The notes under the pieces: generated by a model
What the model was told of the DNA's origin: nothing
The model's database searches: none
What the model saw: only the letters and a program-made list of their open reading frames with translations
Assembly: GCA_050699955.1 (NCBI GenBank)
Contig: JBOHGD010000013.1
Span: 42,496-106,495 of the forward strand
Length of the DNA: 64,000 bases
Reading direction: 5' to 3'
Origin: GCA-003244245 sp050699955
GTDB taxonomy: Bacteria; Actinomycetota; Actinomycetes; Mycobacteriales; Pseudonocardiaceae
Made by a program: the position numbers and the translations under genes
Shown here: piece after piece, positions 10,054 to 18,870 of the stretch
How the letters are laid out: each line of letters starts with the position of its first letter
Position numbering within the stretch: position 1 is the first letter of the stretch

Positions 10054-12051
10054 ATGCCTTATCCCAGTGATCGTGACCGGGACCGGCCCTGGGTGATGCG
10101 GACCTACGCCGGGCACTCGTCGGCGAGCAAGTCCAATGCGCTCTACCGGCGCAATCTCGGCAAGGGACAGACCGGGCTGTCGGTGGCCTTCGACCTGCCC
10201 ACCCAGACCGGCTACGACCCCGACCACGAGCTGGCTCGCGGCGAGGTGGGCAAGGTCGGCGTGCCGATCAGCCATCTCGGTGACATGCGCACGCTGTTCG
10301 ACGGCATCCCGATGGCGCAGGCCAACACCTCGATGACGATCAACGCGACGGCCATGTGGCTGCTGGCGCTCTACGCGTCGGTCGCCCAGGAGCACGGGGC
10401 GGATCTGGCCCAGCTCTCGGGTACCACCCAGAACGACATCATCAAGGAGTACCTCTCCCGGGGGACCTACGTCTTCCCACCCGAACCGAGCCTGCGGTTG
10501 ATCACCGACATGGTCGTCTACACGGTCGGTCACATCCCGAAGTGGAACCCGATCAACATCTGCAGCTACCACCTGCAGGAGGCCGGGGCGACGCCGGTGC
10601 AGGAGGTCGCCTACGCCCTGTGCACGGCGATCTCGGTACTCGACTCGGTCCGCGACTGCGGGCAGGTGGCCCCGGAGGACTTCGCGAAGGTTGTCGGGCG
10701 GATGTCGTTCTTCGTCAACGCCGGGGTGCGCTTCGTCGAGGAGATGTGCAAGCTGCGCGCTTTCGGGCGGTTGTGGGACGAGATCTGCCGGGAGCGTTAT
10801 GGAGTCGAGGACCCCAAGCTGCGCCGGTTCCGGTACGGCGTGCAGGTCAACTCGCTGGGGCTCACCGAGGCGCAGCCGGAGAACAACGTGCAGCGCATCG
10901 TGCTGGAGATGCTCGCGGTGACGCTGTCCCGGGACGCCAGGGCCCGGGCGGTGCAGCTGCCCGCGTGGAACGAGGCGCTGGGGCTGCCCCGGCCCTGGGA
11001 TCAGCAATGGGCGCTGCGGATGCAGCAGGTGCTGGCCTACGAGACCGACCTGCTGGAGTACGAGGATCTCTTCGAGGGTTCCCGGGTCGTCGAGGCGCGG
11101 GTCGCCCAGATCGCCGAGGGTGCCCGCGGCGAGATCGACCGGGTGCAGGGCATGGGCGGGGCCATCGCCGCTGTCGAGTCCGGCTACATGAAGTCGCAGT
11201 TGGTGTCCTCGCTGGCCGGGCGGCGTCGGCGGATGGAGGACGGCGAGGATGTGGTGGTGGGGGTCAACCGGTTCACCGAGAGCGACCCCAGCCCGCTGCA
11301 GGCCGACGGAGCAGGGGCGATCGAGACTGTCGACCCGGATACCGAGGCGCAGGCGATCGAGGCGATCCGGACCTGGCGGGCCTGCCGGGACCAGGCGGCG
11401 GTGGACCAGGCCCTGCGTGGGCTGACCGAGGCCGCGAAGACCGACACCAACCTGGTCGAAGCGTCGATGGCCTGCGCCCGGGTGGGCGTCACGACAGGGG
11501 AGTGGGCCGGGGCGCTGCGCAGCGTGTTCGGTGAGTACCGGGCGCCGACCGGGGTGTCGGCTGCGGCATCGGCTGGGGAGGCGGGTTCGGCGATCGCCCG
11601 GGTGCGCGACCGGGTGCGCGCGGTCAGCGAGGAACTGGGTGAGCGGCTGCGGATGCTGGTCGGCAAACCCGGCCTCGACGGGCACTCCAACGGCGCCGAG
11701 CAAGTGGCGGTGCGGGCCCGCGACGTCGGTTTCGAGGTGATCTACCAGGGCATCCGGCTCACTCCGGCGCAGATCGTCGCGGCCGCGGTGCAGGAGGACG
11801 TGCACGTGGTGGGTCTCTCGGTGCTCTCCGGGTCGCATCTGGAGGTGGTGCCCGCGGTGGTCGACGGACTTCGCGCGGCGGGTGCCGGGGACGTGCTCGT
11901 GGTGGTCGGCGGCATCATCCCGCCGGAGGACGCCGTGACGCTGCGCGACTGCGGCGTCGCCGCGGTGTTCACGCCGAAGGACTTCGAGCTCACCGAGATC
12001 ATGGATCAGATCGTGGACCTGGTTCGCTCCCGGGTCCCCTCAGCCGGCTGA
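10054..12051 (+). CDS. meaA: ethylmalonyl-CoA mutase (MeaA type), B12-dependent
   Basis: Adenosylcobalamin-dependent carbon-skeleton mutase of the ethylmalonyl-CoA pathway, converting ethylmalonyl-CoA to methylsuccinyl-CoA. 665 residues: TIM-barrel substrate domain (about 1-500) fused to a C-terminal B12-binding domain with the DxHxxG motif at D542, H544 and G547 (KPGLDGHSNG). The N-terminal RTYAGHSSASKSNALYRRN and the substrate-loop region EYLSRGTYVFPPEPS match MeaA proteins and not methylmalonyl-CoA mutase (TIRQYAGF). Clear RBS ggaggtg six bases before the ATG. It belongs with ccr at 20 kb. The 3' end overlaps the convergent transporter by 53 bases. Confidence 0.9.
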   Translation: MPYPSDRDRDRPWVMRTYAGHSSASKSNALYRRNLGKGQTGLSVAFDLPTQTGYDPDHELARGEVGKVGVPISHLGDMRTLFDGIPMAQANTSMTINATAMWLLALYASVAQEHGADLAQLSGTTQNDIIKEYLSRGTYVFPPEPSLRLITDMVVYTVGHIPKWNPINICSYHLQEAGATPVQEVAYALCTAISVLDSVRDCGQVAPEDFAKVVGRMSFFVNAGVRFVEEMCKLRAFGRLWDEICRERYGVEDPKLRRFRYGVQVNSLGLTEAQPENNVQRIVLEMLAVTLSRDARARAVQLPAWNEALGLPRPWDQQWALRMQQVLAYETDLLEYEDLFEGSRVVEARVAQIAEGARGEIDRVQGMGGAIAAVESGYMKSQLVSSLAGRRRRMEDGEDVVVGVNRFTESDPSPLQADGAGAIETVDPDTEAQAIEAIRTWRACRDQAAVDQALRGLTEAAKTDTNLVEASMACARVGVTTGEWAGALRSVFGEYRAPTGVSAAASAGEAGSAIARVRDRVRAVSEELGERLRMLVGKPGLDGHSNGAEQVAVRARDVGFEVIYQGIRLTPAQIVAAAVQEDVHVVGLSVLSGSHLEVVPAVVDGLRAAGAGDVLVVVGGIIPPEDAVTLRDCGVAAVFTPKDFELTEIMDQIVDLVRSRVPSAG

Positions 12052-13432
12052 TACCGGTGGGCAAGCTGGTGCCCGCCCCGGCCTGCTCGTTGCGGGACGC
12101 CTGGAGGGCCGCCACGGTGCCGCGCAGCGGCCGGCCGGCCGTCTCCTTCATCAGCATGATCGGGACGATGGCGATCGCGGCGGCGGCCATCAGGTAGTAG
12201 GCCGGCATGTACTGGTTGCCCGTCTTGTGCACCAGCCAGGTCACCACGAGCGGCGCGGTGCCGCCGAACAATGACGTCGACACGTTGTAGCTCACCGCGA
12301 AACCGGCATACCGGACCTTGGTGTCGAAGATCGCCGGCAGTGTCGACCCGATCACCGCCAGGATGCAGACCAGGAAGAAGCCGATGATCGCCAACCCGAT
12401 CAGCGTGGTGAGGGCGCGGCCCATCGACAACAGCAGGAAGGCCGGATAGGAGAACAACAGGTAACCGATCGCCGAGATGAGCATCAGCGGCTTGCGCCCG
12501 ATCCGGTCGGACAGTCTGCCCAGCGGCAGGATGACCACCATCATGGCGACCATCACCGCGACGCTCATCAGCAGGGCAGTCTGGTCGGAGATCTTCAGGA
12601 CCCCGGTCAGATAGCTGGGCATGTAGGTCAGCACGGTGTAGTCCGCGACGTTGATCAGGATCACGATCCCGACACAGATCAGCATGTCGCGCCAGTGCTT
12701 GGTCAGGGCCTCCTTCAGCGGAGCCTGCGCCACCTCCTCACTCGTCGCCTGTTGCTGCAGCTCCTGGAAGGCCGGGCTCTCGTCGAGCCGCAGCCGCAGG
12801 TAGAGCCCGATGATGCCGAGCGGAAGCCCGACCAGGAACGGCACCCGCCAGCCCCAGGTGTTCATCGCCTCCGGCGGGAGACCGAGGGTGAGCAAGGTGA
12901 CCAGGACCGCGCCCGCCGTGAAGCCGGACAGCGTCCCGAACTCCAGAAAGCTGCCGAGGAAGCCACGCCTTTTGTCCGGAGCCGACTCGGAGATGAAGGT
13001 CGCGGCACCGCCGTACTCGCCGCCGGTCGAGAAGCCCTGCACCATGCGGGCCACGATCAGCAGGATCGGCGCCCAGATCCCGACCTGCGCGTAGGTGGGC
13101 AGCAGCCCGACCACGAACGTCGCTCCCGACATCAGCAGAATGGTGGTCGCCAGTACCCGCTTGCGGCCGATCTTGTCGCCCAGCGGGCCGAAGAAGCAGC
13201 TGCCGATCGGGCGGATGAGAAACGACGCCGCGAACACCGCGAAGGACGAGAGCAGCTGCGCGCTCTTGTCGAGTTCGGGGAAGAACTGCGCGCCGATGAT
13301 GGATGCGACGTAGCTGTAGGCCGCGAAGTCGAACCATTCGGTGGCGTTACCGATCGCGGCGGCCGCGACCGCCTTCCTGGTCGCGGACTGGTCGGGCGCG
13401 GGCGCTGGTGTCGCCTGCTCAGTTGACGTCAT
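11999..13432 (-). CDS. MHS-family (ProP-like) MFS symporter
   Basis: Inner-membrane proton symporter of the metabolite:H+ symporter branch of the major facilitator superfamily. 477 residues with about 12 membrane helices. Family signatures: ATEWFDFAAYSY in helix 1, FFGPLGDKIGRKRVL in the 2-3 loop, GFSTGGEYGGAATFISESAP in the 4-5 region and LGRLSDRIGRKPLM in the 8-9 loop. The substrate cannot be read from sequence; relatives carry proline/betaine, citrate, alpha-ketoglutarate or shikimate. The C-terminal 45 residues form a polar tail that overlaps the end of meaA on the other strand. Its place in an acyl-CoA gene block suggests an organic acid. Confidence 0.88.
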   Translation of the reverse strand: MTSTEQATPAPAPDQSATRKAVAAAAIGNATEWFDFAAYSYVASIIGAQFFPELDKSAQLLSSFAVFAASFLIRPIGSCFFGPLGDKIGRKRVLATTILLMSGATFVVGLLPTYAQVGIWAPILLIVARMVQGFSTGGEYGGAATFISESAPDKRRGFLGSFLEFGTLSGFTAGAVLVTLLTLGLPPEAMNTWGWRVPFLVGLPLGIIGLYLRLRLDESPAFQELQQQATSEEVAQAPLKEALTKHWRDMLICVGIVILINVADYTVLTYMPSYLTGVLKISDQTALLMSVAVMVAMMVVILPLGRLSDRIGRKPLMLISAIGYLLFSYPAFLLLSMGRALTTLIGLAIIGFFLVCILAVIGSTLPAIFDTKVRYAGFAVSYNVSTSLFGGTAPLVVTWLVHKTGNQYMPAYYLMAAAAIAIVPIMLMKETAGRPLRGTVAALQASRNEQAGAGTSLPTGISRLRGPGSEPGPRSDP

Positions 13433-13831
13433 GGGTCCTCCCAGTAGTCCACGACGGCGGGCTGTGGCGGAGGCCGTCGGTCATGGACCGAGTGTCGGGC
13501 TCACGTGATCGGGTCCCCTGCACTGCGACTAGGGGGCTACCAGTCACCACGAGTGAGTGGTGACCATTCGGCGGGTGGCTGCCCGGCCCGGCTACCTCCT
13601 CTCACAAAGAGTGACTGCAACTCGACATCAGGAGCCTGCGAAGACGGGTTCCACTCCTACGAGGGTGTGCCAGTGGGCGCAGCGTGTAACGGTTCTCACT
13701 GTCGGGGCACGCTACCTTGTCACTCCCGGGTCCGCAGCTCAATCACCCAGAGAGATCTGGTCGGGCGTGGCTGTCGGGTCCGAGCCGGTATCCGAACGCT
13801 GTTACGCCCTCACCGGCTACTGTGCTCGGCT
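13433..13831. other. 399-base intergenic region before nucS
   Basis: Lies between the divergent transporter and nucS genes and should carry both promoters. I see no convincing gene. It contains one perfect 8-base inverted repeat (13543-13564, listed separately). Short open frames here have no recognisable product. Confidence 0.5.
13543..13564. repeat. inverted repeat in transporter-nucS gap
   Basis: Perfect 8-base arms gtcaccac / gtggtgac around a six-base loop gagtga. It is about 110 bases upstream of the transporter start and 270 upstream of nucS. Possible operator for the transporter gene; no regulator gene adjoins it. Confidence 0.35.
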
Positions 13832-14491
13832 GTGCGTCTCGTGATCGCCCGCTGCCAGGTGGACTACCTGGGTCGATTGACCGCGCACCTCCCGATGGCG
13901 CCCCGGCTGCTGCTGGTCAAGGCGGACGGGTCGGTGAGCGTGCACGCCGACGATCGCGCCTACAAGCCGCTGAACTGGATGAGCCCACCGTGCAGCCTGG
14001 TCGAGCAGCCGGGCCGGTGGACCGTCACCAACCGGGCAGGCGAGCAGCTGATCATCGAGATCGATGAGGTGCTGCACGACTCCAGCCACCACCTCGGGGT
14101 GGATCCCGGGCTGGTCAAGGATGGCGTCGAAGCGCATCTTCAGGAGTTGCTCGCCGAGCACGTGAGCACCTTGGGTGAGAGCTGGGCACTGGTGCGGCGC
14201 GAGTTCCCCACCGCGATCGGCCCGGTGGATCTGATGTGCCGGGACGTCAATGGGGTGTCGGTCGCGGTGGAGATCAAGCGCAAGGCGACGATCGACGCCG
14301 TCGAGCAGCTCACCCGGTACCTGGAGTTACTCAACCGTGACCCTCTGCTGGCGCCGGTAGCAGGAGTTCTCGCAGCTCAGAGCATCGTGCCGCAAGCGCG
14401 CACCCTCGCTGAAGATCGTGGCATCCGATGCGTGGTCGTTGACTACGACGAACTACGCGGGATGCCGAGCAACGAAATGCGCCTCTTCTGA
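13832..14491 (+). CDS. nucS: mismatch-specific endonuclease NucS/EndoMS
   Basis: DNA endonuclease of non-canonical mismatch repair, which replaces MutSL in Actinobacteria. 219 residues: N-terminal DNA-binding/dimerisation half starting MRLVIARCQVDYLGRL, and C-terminal RecB-like nuclease half with the acidic active-site pattern IGPVDLMCRD and the catalytic VAVEIKRKA (Glu-x-Lys). The end SNEMRLF resembles the clamp-binding C-terminus of the family. GTG start at 13832, which gives the conserved N-terminus; the frame extends upstream without similarity. Confidence 0.93.
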   Translation: MRLVIARCQVDYLGRLTAHLPMAPRLLLVKADGSVSVHADDRAYKPLNWMSPPCSLVEQPGRWTVTNRAGEQLIIEIDEVLHDSSHHLGVDPGLVKDGVEAHLQELLAEHVSTLGESWALVRREFPTAIGPVDLMCRDVNGVSVAVEIKRKATIDAVEQLTRYLELLNRDPLLAPVAGVLAAQSIVPQARTLAEDRGIRCVVVDYDELRGMPSNEMRLF

Positions 14492-14604
14492 CTCGGCTTC
14501 CTGTGCAACCACATGCTTGAGCGGCTGGAGATGGCGGCCGGACTGGGTGCCCGTACCCTGCGTGAACCGACCGACGGTCATGAGTAGTGCCGGGGAGGAC
14601 GTTG

Positions 14605-16095
14605 ATGGCTGGAACCGTGAACGGCAGCGACCAACCGGCCCGATTCGCGTCGACGGATCCGAGGACGGGTGAGGTCGTCGGCCAGTACCCGGTGTGCGAC
14701 GAGGTGGCGGTGCGTGCGGCGGTGACCCGGGCGAAAGAGGCCGCCACCTGGTGGGCCGGGATCGGGTTCGCCGCTCGCCGGCGCCGGCTGCTGGCCTGGT
14801 GCTCCCGGCTGGCCCGCCGGATCGACGAGCTGGCCGGGGTGATCAGCGCCGAGACCGGCAAACCCCTGGATGACGCCCGGATGGAAGGCGTGCTCGTGGT
14901 CGCGCACCTGGACTGGGCGGCGCGCAACGCCGAGCGCGTGCTGCGCCGCCACCGGGTGCCCTCGGGCCTGCTGATGATCCAGGAGGCCTCGACGCTGGCC
15001 TACCAGCCTTACGGAGTGGTCGGCGTGATCGGGCCGTGGAACTATCCCGCACACACGCCGATGGGATCGATCAGCTACGCGCTGGCCGCGGGCAACGCCG
15101 TGGTGTTCAAACCCAGCGAGCTCACTCCCGGGGTGGGCCGCGCGCTGGCGGAGAGCCTGGCCGAGGTGGTGCCGGAGCACCCGCTGCTGCAGGTCGTCAC
15201 CGGTTTCGCCGAGACAGGTGCTGCGCTGTGCCGGGCCGGGGTGGACAAGGTGTCGTTCACCGGTTCCACCGCCACCGCCAAGCAGGTGATGGCGACCTGC
15301 GCCGAGACGCTCACCCCGGTGCTGATCGAGTGCGGCGGCAAGGACGCGCTGCTGGTGGACGCCGACGCCGACCTCGATGCGGCCGCGGCGGCCGCGGTAT
15401 GGGGCGGCATGGTCAACGCCGGGCAGACCTGCGTCGGCGTGGAGCGGGTGTACGTCGTCGACGCGGTCGCGGCAGAGTTCACCGACCGGGTGGTCGCCCT
15501 GGCCACGGGGCTGCGACCGGGCGGTGAGCCCACTGCCGACCTGGGCCCGATCACCATGCCCAGGCAGGTCGAGGTGATCCGCGCGCACATCGCCGACGCG
15601 CTGGCCAGGGGGGCCACCGCGCTGGTGGGTGGTGCGGAGTCGGTCCGCCCGCCCTATGTCGAGCCGGTCGTGCTGGCGGATGTGCCGGACGACTCGGTCG
15701 CGGTGACCGAGGAGACCTTCGGCCCGACCCTCACCATGCACCGGGTCGCGGACCTGGACGAGGCGGTGCGGCAGGTCAACGCGGGTCCCTATGGCCTGGG
15801 CGCCGCGGTGTTCTCCGCGCACCGGGGCGAGGAGGTCGCCGCCCGGCTGCGGTGCGGGATGGTCTCGGTCAACGGGGTGGTCTGCTTCGCGGTGGTGCCC
15901 GCGCTGCCCTTCGGCGGGGTGGGCGACTCCGGGTTCGGGCGGATCCACGGTCCGGACGGCCTTCGTGAGTTCACCCGGGCCAAGTCGGTCACCCGCCGCC
16001 GATTCCGGCCACCGTTGGACGTGCTCACATTCGCGCGTCCGAGGTGGGGCGTGCGGGTGCTGCTGGCGATCGTCCGGATGCGTTACGGCCGCTGA
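14605..16095 (+). CDS. NAD(P)-dependent aldehyde dehydrogenase
   Basis: Oxidises an aldehyde to a carboxylic acid. 496 residues with the family's signatures: GVVGVIGPWNYPAHTP, VVFKPSELTPG, nucleotide-binding FTGSTATAKQVM, general-base Glu in LIECGGKDALLV and nucleophile Cys in NAGQTCVGVERV. ATG 14605 has gggagg seven bases upstream. The C-terminus carries an extra basic, hydrophobic stretch (PRWGVRVLLAIVRMRY), possibly membrane-associated. Substrate unknown; succinate-semialdehyde and long-chain aldehyde enzymes share this pattern. Upstream of the 3-hydroxybutyryl-CoA dehydrogenase on the same strand. Confidence 0.9.
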   Translation: MAGTVNGSDQPARFASTDPRTGEVVGQYPVCDEVAVRAAVTRAKEAATWWAGIGFAARRRRLLAWCSRLARRIDELAGVISAETGKPLDDARMEGVLVVAHLDWAARNAERVLRRHRVPSGLLMIQEASTLAYQPYGVVGVIGPWNYPAHTPMGSISYALAAGNAVVFKPSELTPGVGRALAESLAEVVPEHPLLQVVTGFAETGAALCRAGVDKVSFTGSTATAKQVMATCAETLTPVLIECGGKDALLVDADADLDAAAAAAVWGGMVNAGQTCVGVERVYVVDAVAAEFTDRVVALATGLRPGGEPTADLGPITMPRQVEVIRAHIADALARGATALVGGAESVRPPYVEPVVLADVPDDSVAVTEETFGPTLTMHRVADLDEAVRQVNAGPYGLGAAVFSAHRGEEVAARLRCGMVSVNGVVCFAVVPALPFGGVGDSGFGRIHGPDGLREFTRAKSVTRRRFRPPLDVLTFARPRWGVRVLLAIVRMRYGR

Positions 16096-16204
16096 CCGAG
16101 CGAATTGCGGTGGTGGGGTTCGCCACGCGGCCGGGGGTTCGGGCACCTCCGGCGTGGCACGATCGGGACAACTCTTACCCCCGACGTCGCGGGAGGCAAC
16201 GAAG

Positions 16205-17980
16205 ATGGCACGGGAGATCACGACGGTCGGCGTGGTGGGCATGGGCACGATGGGCGCCGGGATAGCCGAGGTCCTCGCCCGCACCGGGCTCGACGTGGTG
16301 GCCGTCGAGGTCGACCAGGGCGGGGTGAGCAGGGGCCGGGGGCATCTGGAGCACTCCACCGGGCGTGCCGTCGAGCGCGGCAAGCTCGCCGGGTCGGCGC
16401 AGCGCCAGTTGCTCGACCGGATCAGCCTCACCACGAACCTGGCGGAACTGGCCGACGTCGACTTCGTGATCGAGGCCGTACCCGAACAGCTGGACCTCAA
16501 GAGCCGGATCCTCAGCGAGCTGGACCAGATCGTGGCGCCCGACGTCGTGCTGGCGTCGAACACCTCCAGCCTGTCTATCACGCAGCTGGCGGTGCGCACC
16601 ACCCGGCCGGACCGGGTGGTCGGGATGCATTTCTTCAACCCCGCGCCGGTGCTCACGCTGGTCGAGGTGGTGCGTACCGTGGTCACCGACCCGCAGGTCG
16701 TCAGCGAGGTCACCGCGCTGGCCGAGAAGCTGGGCAAGACCCCGGTGGTGATCGGCGACCGGGCCGGGTTCATCGCCAACGGGTTGCTGTTCGGCTACCT
16801 CAACCACGCGGCACGGATGTTCGAGCAGCGCTATGCCAGCCGTGCGGACCTCGACGCCGCGATGCGTTACGGCTGCGGGTACCCGATGGGTCCGCTGGCG
16901 CTGCTGGACCTCATCGGCCTGGACACCGCCTACGAGATCCTCGACGCGCTGTACCGGCAGTCCAGGGATCGGTTGCACGCCCCGGCCCCACTGCTCAAGC
17001 AGATGGTCACCGCGGGGTTGCTCGGCCGGAAGGCGGGGCGGGGTTTCTACACCTATGCGCAGCCGGACTCGTCGAAGGTCGTGCCCGATGCCGCCACCCC
17101 GCCGCAGGGCGAACACGGCGCCACGCCCCGGCCGATCGGCCCGGTCGGGGTGGTCGGCACCGGGACGATGGCCACCGGCATCGTGGAGGTGGTGGCCAAG
17201 GGCGGGCACGACGTGATCATCCGAGGGCGCAGCGGTACCCGGGCCGATGACGCGGTGGCGGCGGTCAGGCGGTCGCTGGACAAGGCGGTCAACCGCGGCA
17301 AGCTCACCGAGGCCGACCGCGACGCCGTACTCGGACGGATCTCCACCACCACCTCGCTGGACGACTTCGCCGACGTCGATCTGGTGATCGAAGCGGTGGC
17401 CGAGGAACTGGAGGTCAAGCGCGGGATCTTCGCCACGCTCGACGAGGTGTGCAAACCGGGCGCCATCCTGGCCACCACCACGTCCTCCCTGCCGGTGGTC
17501 GAGTGCGCCGCCGCGACCTCCCGTCCAGGGGACGTGGTCGGGCTGCACTTCTTCAACCCCGCCCCGGTGATGAAGCTGGTGGAAGTGGTGCGGACGATCA
17601 GCACCACGGCCGACGTCGCGGCCACCGCCCGGGCGTTCTCCCACGCGCTCGGCAAGGTGGCGGTGACCTGCGACGACCGGGCCGGCTTCATCGTCAATGC
17701 GCTCTTGTTCCCCTACCTCAACGACGCCGTGCGGATGCTCGAGGCGCACTACGCCTCGGTGGAGGACATCGACACCGCGATGAAGGTCGGCGCAGCGCTG
17801 CCGATGGGCCCCTTCGCGCTGCTCGACGTGGTCGGGCTCGACGTGTCGCTGGCCATCCAACGCAGCCTCTACCAGGAGTTCCGCGAGCCCGGATTCGCCC
17901 CGGCGCCGTTGCTGGAACACCTGGTCACGGCCGGTCGGCTGGGCCGCAAGACCGGTAAGGGGTTCCGCGACTACCGCTGA
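16205..17980 (+). CDS. double-domain 3-hydroxybutyryl-CoA dehydrogenase
   Basis: Interconverts acetoacetyl-CoA and 3-hydroxybutyryl-CoA. 591 residues made of two consecutive complete HBDH units: Rossmann motifs GVVGMGTMGAGI (near residue 9) and GVVGTGTMATGI (near residue 315), each followed by HFFNPAPV with the catalytic His and a C-terminal helical domain ending GRKAGRGFYTY or GRKTGKGFRDY. The first unit keeps the NTSSL catalytic Ser/Asn segment; the second has TTSSL. Such tandem forms are common in Actinobacteria. It probably supplies the pathway to Ccr. Overlaps the coiled-coil gene on the other strand by ten bases. Confidence 0.93.
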   Translation: MAREITTVGVVGMGTMGAGIAEVLARTGLDVVAVEVDQGGVSRGRGHLEHSTGRAVERGKLAGSAQRQLLDRISLTTNLAELADVDFVIEAVPEQLDLKSRILSELDQIVAPDVVLASNTSSLSITQLAVRTTRPDRVVGMHFFNPAPVLTLVEVVRTVVTDPQVVSEVTALAEKLGKTPVVIGDRAGFIANGLLFGYLNHAARMFEQRYASRADLDAAMRYGCGYPMGPLALLDLIGLDTAYEILDALYRQSRDRLHAPAPLLKQMVTAGLLGRKAGRGFYTYAQPDSSKVVPDAATPPQGEHGATPRPIGPVGVVGTGTMATGIVEVVAKGGHDVIIRGRSGTRADDAVAAVRRSLDKAVNRGKLTEADRDAVLGRISTTTSLDDFADVDLVIEAVAEELEVKRGIFATLDEVCKPGAILATTTSSLPVVECAAATSRPGDVVGLHFFNPAPVMKLVEVVRTISTTADVAATARAFSHALGKVAVTCDDRAGFIVNALLFPYLNDAVRMLEAHYASVEDIDTAMKVGAALPMGPFALLDVVGLDVSLAIQRSLYQEFREPGFAPAPLLEHLVTAGRLGRKTGKGFRDYR

Positions 17981-18840
17981 ACCGGGGTGCGCCCCTCTTC
18001 GGGCCCGGTAACCAGGTGCTGCAGGGCAGCGTCGAGGGTCGAGCGCACCGTTCGTAGCTGCTCGGCGACCTGCTGGCGCACCGTGCGCAGCTGGTCGACC
18101 TGCCGGGTGGCCTCGCCCACCATGGCGGTGGCGCGCTGATCGGCCTCGGTGACGACGCGGCGAGCCACCTCGGTGGCCTCGGAGACGCGGCGCTCCGCCT
18201 CGGACTTACTGCTCGCCTCCAGGCCGGCCAGCTCGCGCATCGTCTCGGCGCGCCGGGCCGACATGGTGATGTCGAAGTCCTCCTCGACCTGCTTGCGTTT
18301 CGCGGCCGACTCGGTGTCGAGCTCGGTGATCCGCGCCCTGGCTTGGGCCACGATCTCCGCAGCATGCCGGCGGGCCTGGGCGAGCGACTCCTCGTGCTCG
18401 GCCTCCATCTCGGTCCGCCGCCGCTGTGCCTCGCCGGTCATCTCCTCGTAGCGGGTGCGCAGGCCTGCTATCTCGTTCTCGGCCTCCACCAGCCGCTTGG
18501 CCGCCGCCGCCTCGGCTTTCGCGCGGGTCTCGGCGGCCTCGTCCTTGGCCAGCCGCAGCATCCGTTTCACTCGCTCGCTCATGCCCTCGACGGTGTCGGG
18601 TGGCGCGGAGAGCCGCTGCAGCTCGCGGCGAGCCTCTTCGAGCTCCTGGCGGGTCGCCTCCAGCTGCCAGGACAGCTCAGCGGCCTGCGCGGCTCCGGCC
18701 TCACTGTCCGCGAGCACGATGCGCAGGTCGGCCTGCAGCTCTTCGATCCGGTCGTGTACCTGCGTGCGGTCGTAACCACGTCGGACGACGTCGAAGGCGG
18801 GCCGTAGCGGAATCAGATCTCGGTCGTCGGCGTGGCCCAT
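17971..18840 (-). CDS. DivIVA-like coiled-coil protein
   Basis: 289-residue, highly charged Ala/Glu/Arg-rich protein predicted to be almost entirely coiled coil (about residues 30-275). The N-terminus FDVVRRGYDRTQVHDRIEEL resembles the DivIVA/Wag31 N-terminal domain (usual form F..v.rGYd..qVd..l). Proteins of this type in Actinobacteria are scaffold or polar-growth proteins, sometimes annotated as cellulose-binding. It starts 30 bases after the end of ccr on the same strand, so the two probably form an operon. No enzymatic motif. Confidence 0.75.
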   Translation of the reverse strand: MGHADDRDLIPLRPAFDVVRRGYDRTQVHDRIEELQADLRIVLADSEAGAAQAAELSWQLEATRQELEEARRELQRLSAPPDTVEGMSERVKRMLRLAKDEAAETRAKAEAAAAKRLVEAENEIAGLRTRYEEMTGEAQRRRTEMEAEHEESLAQARRHAAEIVAQARARITELDTESAAKRKQVEEDFDITMSARRAETMRELAGLEASSKSEAERRVSEATEVARRVVTEADQRATAMVGEATRQVDQLRTVRQQVAEQLRTVRSTLDAALQHLVTGPEEGRTPVQR

Positions 18841-18870
18841 AACGCCACGTTACTCATCTGGCCGGCTGGT

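Noticed and set aside
10054..12051. Calling this gene methylmalonyl-CoA mutase.
   Set aside because: The N-terminus and substrate region follow MeaA/ethylmalonyl-CoA mutase text, and ccr is nearby.
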